Shown piece after piece: positions 1-7,849 of a stretch of DNA of 47,634 nucleotides. Both the position numbers and the translations under genes were made by a program. Origin of the DNA: Deinococcales bacterium (lineage in GTDB: Bacteria > Deinococcota > Deinococci > Deinococcales > JAAFIG01). The notes below the pieces were generated by a model. The model was not told where the DNA came from, searched no databases, and saw nothing but the letters and a program-made list of their open reading frames with translations. Positions within the stretch are counted from its first letter, which is position 1. The number at the start of each line of letters is the position of its first letter. The stretch spans positions 1 to 47,634 of the forward strand of contig JANXTZ010000065.1 in NCBI GenBank assembly GCA_025352125.1. Reading direction: 5' to 3'.

Positions 1-179
1 CCTTTGCTGGCTTTTAAGATACTGATGTGACAACCCCCGACGCGCGAGGTCAAATGAACCAAATTTCCATCCTCGAGTGTTGTGATTTCATAACCAAAAT
101 AGGTTTCGTAAAACGAGGCAACCCTTGGAATGTCATGCACGTACAAGATCACTCGAGCGAGCGGTGGAGTTTGGGTCAT
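1..179 (-). CDS. VOC (glyoxalase-fold) family protein, C-terminus outside window
   Basis: Reading leftward from the ATG at 177-179, 59 codons stay open to the window edge. The start of the protein has the opening beta-alpha of the vicinal oxygen chelate fold (ARVILYVHDIPRVASFYETY), in which the H of YVHD is a usual metal-ligand position, followed by GYEITTLEDGNLVHL. Such proteins are small metal-dependent lyases, isomerases, dioxygenases or antibiotic-binding proteins; the substrate cannot be told. The start overlaps the stop of the upstream EamA gene by 4 bp (ATGA), so it is the third gene of a translationally coupled operon after the decarboxylase and the transporter. Only the N-terminal part is visible. 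Confidence 0.8.
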   Translation of the reverse strand, partial: MTQTPPLARVILYVHDIPRVASFYETYFGYEITTLEDGNLVHLTSRVGGCHISILKASK

Positions 180-1054
180 GTGGTTCCTTTCAGGCGAGCG
201 AACCTCGAGAGGGTCGCACTGGCAATCACAATGACGGCGGCGAAAATGGTTTGAATGTGAAGCGCCTCGCGCAGCAGCAAAACCGCCCATATCATACTGA
301 AAAGTGGTTGCAAGACTTGCAACGCGCTCGAGCGGGCAATGCCAGCCAGCGCCAAGCCCTTGTACCAGGCGAAAAACCCGAGGTACATGCTGATAGCGCC
401 GACGTAAACAAAACAAAGCCAGATGATCGGGTCGCTTGGAAGGCTTGAGGGGAGGTTGAGTAGCACGGGTGGAAGCAAAAATGGAATGGAGAATACCAGC
501 GTCCAACTGATGACGCGCCACCCGTCCATTTCTTTCGCCAGAATACCGCCCTCGACGTAGCCCACCGCCCCGAGCAAGCCAGCGCCGAAAAGCAGTGCGT
601 CGGCTGGTTGCGGTGCTCCAGCGCCTTCAATAAACGCAAATACCAGAATGCCGACCACGCCCAGTGCCACCGCCACCCAGAACAGGGGAGTGGTGCGTTC
701 TTTGGTGCGAATGACGGCGAGGGTGGCGGTCATGGCTGGCAGCAAGCCCGTAATGACCACGGCATGAATGGCGGGAACCGTTTTTAAAGCCAGGCTCGAG
801 AGCAGCGGAAAGCCAAAAACCACGCCGAGGGCGGTGATGCAGATTGAGCGCCAGTATCGTTGCTCGGGAAATTTTTCGCGCCTCGAGATCAAAACGATGA
901 CCGCCAGGGTTGCGGCAAGCACCGCGCGTCCCAGTCCAACAAAAGTTCCTCCGAGCACCGGAACAATCACCCTGGAGGCGGTGAGAGTCATTGAAAACAT
1001 CAGAATACCAGCCAGAGCGTAAAATGTTCCCTCGAGATCATGGTTTTTGCTCAT
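176..1054 (-). CDS. EamA/DMT-family transporter
   Basis: 292 aa, almost entirely hydrophobic, with about ten membrane segments arranged as two EamA repeats (roughly residues 10-140 and 150-285). The second repeat ends with a typical YLGFFAWYKGLALAGIARSS stretch and a final helix near ALLLREAL. Drug/metabolite transporters of this type usually export amino acids or other small metabolites across the inner membrane. It starts inside the stop codon of the decarboxylase gene (4-bp ATGA overlap) and its own stop overlaps the start of the VOC gene, so all three are one coupled operon. By context it may move the substrate or the amine product of the decarboxylase; that is inference. Confidence 0.85.
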   Translation of the reverse strand: MSKNHDLEGTFYALAGILMFSMTLTASRVIVPVLGGTFVGLGRAVLAATLAVIVLISRREKFPEQRYWRSICITALGVVFGFPLLSSLALKTVPAIHAVVITGLLPAMTATLAVIRTKERTTPLFWVAVALGVVGILVFAFIEGAGAPQPADALLFGAGLLGAVGYVEGGILAKEMDGWRVISWTLVFSIPFLLPPVLLNLPSSLPSDPIIWLCFVYVGAISMYLGFFAWYKGLALAGIARSSALQVLQPLFSMIWAVLLLREALHIQTIFAAVIVIASATLSRFARLKGTT

Positions 1055-2436
1055 ATTCGCACGGCTTTAGCTAAACTTTCCCAGATCAATTCGAGGTCGC
1101 TCTGGGTGGTGCGCCAGTTCGAGAACGCGGCGCGGATGGCGGGAATGCCTTTGTAATTGGTTGGCGTGAGAAAAATCTTGCCCTCGTCACGAATTCGCTC
1201 GAGCAGTGTTGTGATCTGGGTTTGATTGGGATTTGTTAACGTGAAGCAGACGACATTCATTCGCACGCTGGCAAGCAGTTTAAAATCGCTCGAGCGTTCA
1301 ATGCGTTCACCCAGACCTCGAGCCAGGTTGACGTTTCGGGTGACGATCTCGGCGTGACCCTCGCGCCCGTAAGCCAGCAAGGTAAACCAGGCGGGAAGTG
1401 CACGAAACCGCCTCGAGTTTTCTGGGGTGAGGTGCACGAACTCTGGATTGTCACCGATTGCGCCCAGGTACGCCGCGCCAGTGTTCTGAAAAACCTCGAG
1501 TTGCAGATTTTGATGGCGCGAGAATTGCATGGCGCTGTCATACGGCACGTTCAGCCATTTGTGCGCGTCAATCGTAATCGAGTCGGCACGGTCCATGCCA
1601 GCCACCAAACCCGAGAATTCTGGGCTGGTCGCGGCAAAACCACCGAATGCGGCATCGAGGTGCAGCCAAAATGGGAACTCAGTTTTGAGCGCATGAATCG
1701 CCTCGAGGTCATCAAAGTCTACGGTGTTGACCGTTCCGGCGTTCGCCACCACGATGCACGGCGCACCATGTTGCTCGAGCGCCGTTCGCAAGGCTGCAAT
1801 GTCTACAGCCTCACGGTCTGGCAGGGTTGAGACAAGCTCGAGGCTGCCGCGACCCATGCCAAGCATCGAAAGCGCTTTGAAAATGCTCGAGTGCGGCGTG
1901 CCAGAAAAAATCTTGAGCCTTGGCAAACCGTACAGTCCGTCTTGGGCAATGTTGACGCCGAATTGAAGCCCGAACCACTGACGCGCCTGCGCCAGACCGA
2001 CAAAGCTCGACATGGTTGCACCCGACACAAAAGCACCAGAATGCGCGTCTGACAAGCTAAATAAATCACGCAACATGGCTAGGGTCACCCGCTCGAGCTG
2101 CGGTGTGATGCTCAAAACTGGGTCGGCGGCGTTGTTGTCAAAGGTGCTGCACAACCAGTCACCCATCAGGCTGGCGGGCGTCGCGCCACCGGTCACAAAA
2201 CCAAGATAACGCGCTCCAGCACTGCCTGTCATCTGGTGCGCGTACTTCTCGAGAAACACTTCCAAGGCACCTCGGGCGCCCAAACCAGTTTCGGGCAGCA
2301 CATCTGGTTCAAAAACGATGGCGCTTTTGAACGCGGCGCGAAGATCGATCTCTGTCAGAACTTTCTGCGCCTCGAGAGAGGTGCGTTCCAATAGGCTCGA
2401 GAAATTGCGTAAGTCCTGCTCGAGTTGGGGGTTCAT
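1051..2436 (-). CDS. Pyridoxal-phosphate-dependent group II decarboxylase
   Basis: 461 aa, the usual length for group II PLP decarboxylases (glutamate, aromatic amino acid, diaminobutyrate decarboxylases). The PLP-binding lysine is in DAHKW (K293). The aspartate that pairs with the pyridine nitrogen is in HLDAAFGG (D261), and the ring-stacking histidine is in TPHSS (H182). The N-terminal part carries the substrate-entry motif around MTGSAGARYLGF. It would decarboxylate an amino acid to an amine in the cytoplasm; the substrate cannot be read from the motifs. It is first of a three-gene operon and is divergent from a MocR-type PLP-binding regulator, which commonly controls such a neighbour. Confidence 0.85.
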   Translation of the reverse strand: MNPQLEQDLRNFSSLLERTSLEAQKVLTEIDLRAAFKSAIVFEPDVLPETGLGARGALEVFLEKYAHQMTGSAGARYLGFVTGGATPASLMGDWLCSTFDNNAADPVLSITPQLERVTLAMLRDLFSLSDAHSGAFVSGATMSSFVGLAQARQWFGLQFGVNIAQDGLYGLPRLKIFSGTPHSSIFKALSMLGMGRGSLELVSTLPDREAVDIAALRTALEQHGAPCIVVANAGTVNTVDFDDLEAIHALKTEFPFWLHLDAAFGGFAATSPEFSGLVAGMDRADSITIDAHKWLNVPYDSAMQFSRHQNLQLEVFQNTGAAYLGAIGDNPEFVHLTPENSRRFRALPAWFTLLAYGREGHAEIVTRNVNLARGLGERIERSSDFKLLASVRMNVVCFTLTNPNQTQITTLLERIRDEGKIFLTPTNYKGIPAIRAAFSNWRTTQSDLELIWESLAKAVRI

Positions 2437-2457
2437 GCTGTACCTGGCACTGTTGGT

Positions 2458-2514
2458 GTTACTCGGGTCATGACGATAACGTTACTTGGTCTGTACATGT
2501 TCTATGATAACACC
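2458..2514 (+). promoter_or_regulatory. Divergent control region: MocR-type direct repeat and -10 box
   Basis: A direct repeat GTTACTCGGG (2458-2467) / GTTACTTGGT (2481-2490) matches at 8 of 10 positions with a 23-bp period, about two helical turns. The TATGAT at 2503-2508 is followed by 6 nt and then the ATG at 2515, which gives a leaderless transcript for the MocR gene. MocR/GntR regulators typically bind direct repeats in the shared promoter region. No clear -35 box is seen for either gene. Confidence 0.5.
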
Positions 2515-3927
2515 ATGCAAAGCGAAATGCGCAAACCGATCAGGGCATCCGAACATTTGGCACTTCAAATTCAAATCGAACTCGAGGTATTGCAGCCTGG
2601 GGCGCAAGTCCCAAGCGTGAGAGCACTGACGAAACGGCACAAAGCCAGCCCAGTCACGGTGCAACGCGCCATCACGAATCTGGTCAGGGCAGGTTTGATC
2701 GTGACCAAGCCAGGTCACGGCACGTTCAAGATTGAGCCTCCCAAAGCCGTACCCTCGAGTGACCTGAGTTGGCAGAGTTTGACCTTGGGCGCGAGAACAA
2801 TTGTCAGCGACGAGATTCAGACGCTGCTCAGTCCCCCAAGTGCGTCAAACATCCCGCTCGGCAGTGGCTACCCAGACGAGAGCCTGCAACCTCTGGCGAT
2901 GCTCGCCGCCGCCATGACCCGTGCAGGCAGGCGACCGGGCATCTGGGCGCGAGCGCCCCTGGATGGACTCGAGCCATTGCGGGCATGGTTTGCTCAAACT
3001 GTGGGCGGTGAGGCTCGAGCGAACGACGTGTTGATCGTGCCCGGAGGTCAAGCCGCCGTTTCGAGCACCATGCGGGCGATGGTGCCGCCAGGCGAGGCGA
3101 TCTTGTTTGAAAGCCCGACCTATTTTGGCGCGTTGGCGGTCGCGCAATCGGCGGGCATTCGCGCCGTGCCAGTGCCAACAGATCAAGAGGGTATCCGCCC
3201 AGAGCTGCTCGAGGTTGCCTTCAAAAACACAAACGCCCGAGCGGTATACTTGCAACCGCTCTACGCCAACCCGACCGGCACGAGCCTCGGGTTGGAGCGC
3301 CGCCGCGCGGTGCTTGATGTGGCAGCCAGAGCTGGGGCGTTCATCATCGAGGACGATTACGCCCGCGAACTGACGCTGGATGGGACGGCACTGCCGCCGA
3401 TGTTTGCCCAAGGTGACGGGCGCGTGGTCTACATTCGCAGCCTCTCCAAATGCGCCGCACCGAGCCTGCGGGTTGCCGCCGTGATCGCCAAGGGCGCGGT
3501 CATGAACCGATTGCGCACGACCCGAGCCGTCGATGATCTTTTTGTCAGTCTGGAGCTTCAGGAGGTGGCGCTCGAGCTGGTCACGAGTTCTGGCTGGCAA
3601 AAGCACCTCAAGCGCCTCCGTGACCATCTGAGGGCACGCAGGGACGCCACAATTGCGGCACTTGTCAGGTATTTCCCCCAAGCTCGAGTGACCCATGTTC
3701 CAACGGGAGGCTTCAGCGTTTGGCTCGAGTTGCCCACAGGCACGAACGAAATCTTGTTCGCCCAACATGCCGCAACAGCCGGCGTGCAGATCAGTGCGGG
3801 CAGGGCATGGTTTCCAGCCGAAGCCCCAGGCTCGTTTGTGCGCCTGAGTTTCGCCGCCTGCGATCAACTGATGCTCGAGGAGGGAATCAAGCGTCTTGGT
3901 AAAATCTGGCTCGAGCAACACCAGTGA
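2515..3927 (+). CDS. MocR-family (GntR-HTH / aminotransferase) transcriptional regulator
   Basis: 470 aa from the chosen start. An N-terminal GntR winged helix (about residues 5-75, with VPSVRALTKRHKASPVTVQRA) is joined to a fold-type I aminotransferase domain (about 105-460) with LYANPTG, EDDYARE and the PLP lysine in RSLSK (K312). MocR proteins bind PLP or its external aldimine and act as activators or repressors, often of PLP enzymes. The open frame extends upstream to 2425, but ATG 2515 is preferred: it follows a TATGAT box by 6 nt, begins just before the GntR domain, and clears the divergent decarboxylase gene. By position it likely controls the decarboxylase-EamA-VOC operon. Confidence 0.85.
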   Translation: MQSEMRKPIRASEHLALQIQIELEVLQPGAQVPSVRALTKRHKASPVTVQRAITNLVRAGLIVTKPGHGTFKIEPPKAVPSSDLSWQSLTLGARTIVSDEIQTLLSPPSASNIPLGSGYPDESLQPLAMLAAAMTRAGRRPGIWARAPLDGLEPLRAWFAQTVGGEARANDVLIVPGGQAAVSSTMRAMVPPGEAILFESPTYFGALAVAQSAGIRAVPVPTDQEGIRPELLEVAFKNTNARAVYLQPLYANPTGTSLGLERRRAVLDVAARAGAFIIEDDYARELTLDGTALPPMFAQGDGRVVYIRSLSKCAAPSLRVAAVIAKGAVMNRLRTTRAVDDLFVSLELQEVALELVTSSGWQKHLKRLRDHLRARRDATIAALVRYFPQARVTHVPTGGFSVWLELPTGTNEILFAQHAATAGVQISAGRAWFPAEAPGSFVRLSFAACDQLMLEEGIKRLGKIWLEQHQ

Positions 3928-3965
3928 TTGGTTCTTCACCAGAGAGCCAAGGGCAGAATTCTGGC

Positions 3966-4598
3966 TCAGTTGTTCTCAGCAATACGCTCGGCTTCGTGAT
4001 GGCTCGTCAGTGAACCAGGTTTGCCGATCAGGCTCTCAATTTCCAGCATGACCCTGGAGGTGATCTCTTCGGCGTTGCCCTCGGGTAAAATTGGTGCGCC
4101 GTAACGAATTTTAAATCTTTTCCCACCAAACCAGTTGCGCTCGAGAATGATGCCCGCCGGAATCACCCTCACTTTGGCTCGAGCGGCAAACAGCCCAACG
4201 CCGTCTTTGGCGGCTTGACCGTTGCGTGTGCCCTGCGGGAAAATCACCAACAACTGTCCACCTTTCAGAATTCGCAACGCGGTTTTGACCGCGTTGATGT
4301 CTGGCTTGTCGCGGTCCACAGGAAAAGCATTGCCCGAATACTGAAACCAACGCTCGAGCGGCGTGTTGAAGTTCTCTTTTTTGCTCATGAAATGCACCCG
4401 TCGCGGGGTGGGTTGCCCAACCGCAAAGGGGTCAATCAGGGTCACGTGGTTGGCGGCAATGATCGCGCCGCCAGTGGCGGGTATGAATTCTGGATGCTCG
4501 AAACTCAAGCCCAAAAAACCAATGTAATACCACCAGAATTTCTTGATGAAATCAAAATTTCTGGGCGCGTTGGACAGGTCAGGATTTTTGGCGTTCAC
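3966..4598 (-). CDS. plsC: 1-acyl-sn-glycerol-3-phosphate acyltransferase (PlsC family)
   Basis: 210 aa. It has the acyltransferase HX4D motif (H51, D56 in NHVTLIDP) and a second motif FPQGTRNG, a variant of the usual EGTR block; the N-terminal hydrophobic stretch WWYYIGFLGL anchors it to the membrane. The enzyme transfers an acyl chain to lysophosphatidic acid to give phosphatidic acid. The start is GTG, overlapping the cmk stop (GTGA), so it is translationally coupled to cytidylate kinase. The pairing is common and links nucleotide and phospholipid precursor supply. Glu is replaced by Gln in motif III, which some family members also show. Confidence 0.85.
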   Translation of the reverse strand: MNAKNPDLSNAPRNFDFIKKFWWYYIGFLGLSFEHPEFIPATGGAIIAANHVTLIDPFAVGQPTPRRVHFMSKKENFNTPLERWFQYSGNAFPVDRDKPDINAVKTALRILKGGQLLVIFPQGTRNGQAAKDGVGLFAARAKVRVIPAGIILERNWFGGKRFKIRYGAPILPEGNAEEITSRVMLEIESLIGKPGSLTSHHEAERIAENN

Positions 4599-5254
4599 GT
4601 TCTGGCTGCAATCGCATCTAGGCTCGCAGCAATCACCTCCTCGAGATTCAAACTCTCAGTCTCAATCACAACCGCGTCCGTCGCCGCGCCAGAATTCACG
4701 GCATCTTTGGTGTCCCTTGCCTCAATCATGGCTTTGATCTGTTCCGTTTCTTCTGGACGCTCTAAACTGCGACGTTGAGCGCGAACCAGGCTCGAGGCGG
4801 TCAGGAAGAGTTTGACTGCTGCATCGGTAAAAACCACCGCGCCCATGTCGCGCCCCTCGGCAACGAACGGCTTTTCGAGTGCTCGAATTTGGGTGTTGAC
4901 CCAAGCCCGCACGTTTTGGTGAAGTGCGACAATGCTGACATTGGCATCGACCAAACTCGAGTGACATTGTTCAGTGATGTCATGCGCGTTCAAAAAAACC
5001 TGGTTGCCATCGTTTTTTGGCAACAGTTTTAAACCATTGTGTGCTACCCAAGCCAAAATTTCAGATTCTTGTTCGAGATTTATTTGATGGTTTAACGCCG
5101 CGTAAGTCACCGCGCGGTACAAGAGTCCACTCGAGACGTAAGGCACGTTCAAAGCCTGAGCAACCCCCTGAGCGACGCTGGATTTGCCACTGGCTGCCAG
5201 TCCATCAATGGTCACAACACTTGATCTGGAAAGGTGAATGTTGATTGAGGGCAT
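4595..5254 (-). CDS. cmk: (d)CMP kinase
   Basis: 219 aa. The P-loop is VTIDGLAASGKSS near the N-terminus, followed by YVSSGLLYRAVTYAAL and the AEGRDMGAVVF block typical of cytidylate kinases; near the end are ARDTKDA and TDAVVIETESL. It phosphorylates CMP and dCMP with ATP in the cytoplasm. The frame stays open upstream to a TTG at 5299, but ATG 5254 is chosen because the longer version would begin upstream of the likely -10 box (5273-5278) and the family normally starts a few residues before the P-loop. It is the first gene of a two-gene operon with plsC. Confidence 0.9.
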   Translation of the reverse strand: MPSINIHLSRSSVVTIDGLAASGKSSVAQGVAQALNVPYVSSGLLYRAVTYAALNHQINLEQESEILAWVAHNGLKLLPKNDGNQVFLNAHDITEQCHSSLVDANVSIVALHQNVRAWVNTQIRALEKPFVAEGRDMGAVVFTDAAVKLFLTASSLVRAQRRSLERPEETEQIKAMIEARDTKDAVNSGAATDAVVIETESLNLEEVIAASLDAIAART

Positions 5255-5272
5255 GTTGAGGATCACAAGTTC

Positions 5273-5299
5273 AGTATATTCGCCAAGTGGCAAATGCAA
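5273..5299 (-). promoter_or_regulatory. Probable promoter of cmk-plsC
   Basis: Read on the minus strand, TTGCAT (5294-5299) and TATACT (5273-5278) are separated by 15 bp. The -10 box is a near-consensus match; the -35 spacing is short. It would start transcription about 12 nt before the ATG at 5254. Confidence 0.5.
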
Positions 5300-5347
5300 G
5301 CGTTGCGTTTTGCATTTGTTTACGTTCTAGAGTAATTGCTCGGCAAT

Positions 5348-5369
5348 TTGTGACCAGGTTGTGACCAGA
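5348..5369 (+). repeat. Direct repeat of TTGTGACCAG(G/A), 11-bp period
   Basis: Two adjacent 11-bp units (5348-5358 and 5359-5369) differ at one position. The same TGACCA core recurs three times with the same period at 46619-46646. An 11-bp direct repeat places each copy on the same face of the helix, as in operators of SARP/BTAD activators. It lies about 105 bp upstream of the aapJ -35 box. Confidence 0.6.
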
Positions 5370-5426
5370 AATCCGTGAAGCTCTGGTTGTCTTGACGGAC
5401 AGACCCGAAGTTGAGGAATGATCGGA

Positions 5427-5458
5427 GTTCAATCTGGAAAACGTTCAACCTGGAAAAC
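5427..5458 (+). repeat. Tandem 16-bp repeat upstream of aapJ
   Basis: GTTCAATCTGGAAAAC (5427-5442) is followed directly by GTTCAACCTGGAAAAC (5443-5458), with one mismatch. The pair ends 16 bp before the -35 box of the aapJ promoter, a position suited to an activator site. Function is not known. Confidence 0.6.
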
Positions 5459-5474
5459 ACGTAAGGTCGCGCAC

Positions 5475-5503
5475 TTGAAATCTGGCTCGAAAACTTGAAT
5501 ACT
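5475..5503 (+). promoter_or_regulatory. Probable aapJ promoter
   Basis: TTGAAA (5475-5480), a 17-bp spacer and AATACT (5498-5503). Transcription would begin near 5510, leaving a short leader that contains the GGAGGA ribosome site (5521-5526) before the ATG at 5530. Confidence 0.6.
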
Positions 5504-5529
5504 CAATTTGTAATTTACCTGGAGGAAAC

Positions 5530-6570
5530 ATGAACCTGAAAACCATTGCAATTGGCGCTCTGGCACTGACCGCAATCTCGGCTAGCATTGCCACGATCAG
5601 TGTGGCGCAAACCCAGAGCAACTCGAGGCTCGATGTTGTGAAAAAACGCGGCAAGCTGATTTGCGGCGTCAACGACAAACTCGCCGGTTTTGGATTTCTG
5701 GATTCAAACGGCAAATACTCTGGTTTTGATGTCGATTTCTGCAAGGGTGTGGCTGCCGCCGTGTTTGGTGACGCCAGCAAGGTCGATTACGTGCCACTGA
5801 CGGCTGCCGCACGTTTTACCGCGATTCAATCCGGTGAGGTTGACGTGGTGTTCCGCAACACAACCTACACCTCGAGCCGCGACGGCGAGGTCGGCGTGGA
5901 CTTTGGACCCATCGTCTTTTACGACGGGCAGGGCGTGATGGTGAAATCTGAAAGCCCAGCCAAACGCATCACCGATCTGGACGGCGCGACCATTTGCACC
6001 AACCAGGGCACGACCACCGAACAAAACATCAACGATTACGGTCGTCTCAAGAAAAAACAATTCAAAGTCGTGACCTACAGCGACTTTGACAAGGTCATGG
6101 CGGCATTTGACCAGGGTCGTTGCGATGCCGTGACCACCGACTCGAGCGGCTTGGCAGCCCGTCGCGCCACCGCCGCCAAACCCGAGGCGTACCGCATCAT
6201 GAGCGAAATTATTTCCAAAGAACCACTCGCGCCGTTCTTTGCCCAGAATGACTCGAGGTGGGCAGATGTCGTGCGTTGGACGGTCTTGTCAACCATTTAC
6301 GCCGAAGAGATCGATCTGAACAGCCGCAACATCGACGGTGCCAAAACCAGTGGCGATCCCGTGGTGCGTCGCTTCCTGGGTTTAGAGGGCAACTCGGGCA
6401 AGGGCTTTGGTTTGACCGCCGACTTCGCTGTCGATGTGGTCAAAGCCATCGGCAATTACAAAGAAATTTATGACCGCAACCTCGGACCAAAGACCAAGCT
6501 GCACATCCCACGCACCCTGAACGCCAATTACGAAAATGGCGGTTTGCTTTACGCACCGCCCTTCCGTTAA
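5530..6570 (+). CDS. aapJ: General L-amino acid ABC transporter, substrate-binding protein
   Basis: 346 aa. A Sec signal peptide (about residues 1-27, ending near SVAQTQ) without a lipobox cysteine is followed by a family 3 solute-binding fold: RLDVVKKRGKLICGV, then SGFDVDFCKGVAAAVFGD and RFTAIQSGEVDVVFRNTTYT. Length and these motifs fit AapJ/BztA, the periplasmic receptor that captures a broad set of L-amino acids for the AapQMP permease. It is the first gene of the operon and has a strong ribosome site. A terminator follows it before aapQ, which should keep the binding protein in molar excess over the membrane parts. Confidence 0.9.
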   Translation: MNLKTIAIGALALTAISASIATISVAQTQSNSRLDVVKKRGKLICGVNDKLAGFGFLDSNGKYSGFDVDFCKGVAAAVFGDASKVDYVPLTAAARFTAIQSGEVDVVFRNTTYTSSRDGEVGVDFGPIVFYDGQGVMVKSESPAKRITDLDGATICTNQGTTTEQNINDYGRLKKKQFKVVTYSDFDKVMAAFDQGRCDAVTTDSSGLAARRATAAKPEAYRIMSEIISKEPLAPFFAQNDSRWADVVRWTVLSTIYAEEIDLNSRNIDGAKTSGDPVVRRFLGLEGNSGKGFGLTADFAVDVVKAIGNYKEIYDRNLGPKTKLHIPRTLNANYENGGLLYAPPFR

Positions 6571-6584
6571 GTTTGAGCACTCGA

Positions 6585-6616
6585 GCGCCGACAGTACCTC
6601 CTGTCGGCGCTTTTTT
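6585..6616 (+). terminator. Intrinsic terminator between aapJ and aapQ
   Basis: A perfect 10-bp stem (GCGCCGACAG at 6585-6594 with CTGTCGGCGC at 6601-6610), a 6-nt loop and six Ts. It lies inside the operon, so it probably acts as a partial terminator that lowers permease expression relative to the binding protein. Confidence 0.85.
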
Positions 6617-6651
6617 CGTAAAATCAACTTTCCAACCTCGAGAGGAGAAAA

Positions 6652-7845
6652 ATGGTGACCAGCGACCCGCCAAACAACATGGCAACTCGAGTTCCGTTTT
6701 ACCGCGATGTCAAAATTCTGGCAGTCATTGCGCAAATGGTGTTTGTGCTGCTGGTGGCGCTGACCATTTGGATTTTGGGTCAAAACCTGAGCACCAACCT
6801 CAAAACCCGCAATCTGTCCACCAGTTTTGAATTCTTGAGACGCACCGCCGGTTTTCAGATCGCCGAGGGCAGCGCGTTCGGCGTGCCCTACTCGAGCGAG
6901 GACTCTTACTTAAAAGCGATTGCGGTTGGTCTGTTCAACACCTTGCGGGTCAGCGTTTTGGGAATTGTGCTGGCGACCATTCTTGGCGTGGTGGTTGGGG
7001 TTGCCAGACTTTCGAGCAACTGGGTGGTCAACCGAATCGCGCTGATGTACGTCGAAGTCTTTCGCAACACGCCCTTGTTGGTGCAACTGATTTTTTGGTA
7101 TTACGCAGGCGTTCTGACCCTGCCCAAAGTCAAGCAGGCGCTCGAGTTTGGCGGGGCGTACCTGTCCAATCAAGGTTTTTTCATGCCGTGGCTGGTGCAA
7201 AAACCAGATTCAATTTCGTTTGCGCCTGTCTGGATGCTCAGTATTATTTTGGCAGTCGCAACGTTCGTGATTCTCGAGCGTCGCTGCGTCAATCTTGGTC
7301 GTAATGATCCTGCGGGGTGGATTGCCTTTGGCGTTTTGCTGCTCGTCTTGCTGGCTGGTTATTTTACGCTCGGGCAACCGCTCGAGCTTGACCTGCCGCG
7401 CACCACCAATTTTGGCATTGCGGGCGGCGCTTCACTCAGCCCAGAGTTTGCGGCACTCCTGATCGGTCTGGTGGTGTACACCGCCAGTTTTATTGCCGAA
7501 ACCGTTCGCGCCGGCATTCAAGCCGTTAACAAGGGACAATGGGAGGCTGCCAGGGCTATCGGCATGAGCTACAGCCAAACCTTGCAATTGATCGTGCTGC
7601 CCCAAGCCCTGCGCGTCATCATCCCGCCGCTCGGCAATCAATACCTCAACCTGACCAAAAACTCGAGCCTGGCAACCGCCATCGGTTTTCCAGACATGTT
7701 CAATGTGCTCAACACCGCCGGCAACCAATCAGGCTTCAACCTGCAAACCATGCTGATCGCGCTGTTGGTGTACTTGGTGCTCAGCCTGACCATCTCGAGT
7801 TTCGTGAATCTTTACAACCGTGCCACGCGTTTGAAAACGAGGTGA
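6652..7845 (+). CDS. aapQ: General L-amino acid ABC transporter, permease AapQ
   Basis: 397 aa inner-membrane permease. An extended N-terminal part with a membrane segment at about residues 22-45 is typical of AapQ/BztB. The conserved cytoplasmic EAA loop reads EAARAIGMSYSQTLQLIVLP near residue 300 and contacts the ATPase. VEVFRNTPLLVQLIFWYY is the usual signature of polar amino acid permeases. It pairs with AapM to form the channel. The ribosome site GAGAGGAG precedes the ATG at 6652. The stop is 4 nt from the aapM start, so translation is probably coupled. Confidence 0.9.
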   Translation: MVTSDPPNNMATRVPFYRDVKILAVIAQMVFVLLVALTIWILGQNLSTNLKTRNLSTSFEFLRRTAGFQIAEGSAFGVPYSSEDSYLKAIAVGLFNTLRVSVLGIVLATILGVVVGVARLSSNWVVNRIALMYVEVFRNTPLLVQLIFWYYAGVLTLPKVKQALEFGGAYLSNQGFFMPWLVQKPDSISFAPVWMLSIILAVATFVILERRCVNLGRNDPAGWIAFGVLLLVLLAGYFTLGQPLELDLPRTTNFGIAGGASLSPEFAALLIGLVVYTASFIAETVRAGIQAVNKGQWEAARAIGMSYSQTLQLIVLPQALRVIIPPLGNQYLNLTKNSSLATAIGFPDMFNVLNTAGNQSGFNLQTMLIALLVYLVLSLTISSFVNLYNRATRLKTR

Positions 7846-7849
7846 TGAA

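Noticed and set aside
2425..2514. Upstream extension of the MocR reading frame
   Set aside because: It would overlap the start of the divergent decarboxylase gene and lies ahead of the -10 box; ATG 2515 begins the conserved GntR domain.
2845..3939. 364-codon minus-strand frame opposite the MocR gene
   Set aside because: Antisense to a well-conserved gene with no domain pattern of its own; it arises from GC-rich codon structure.
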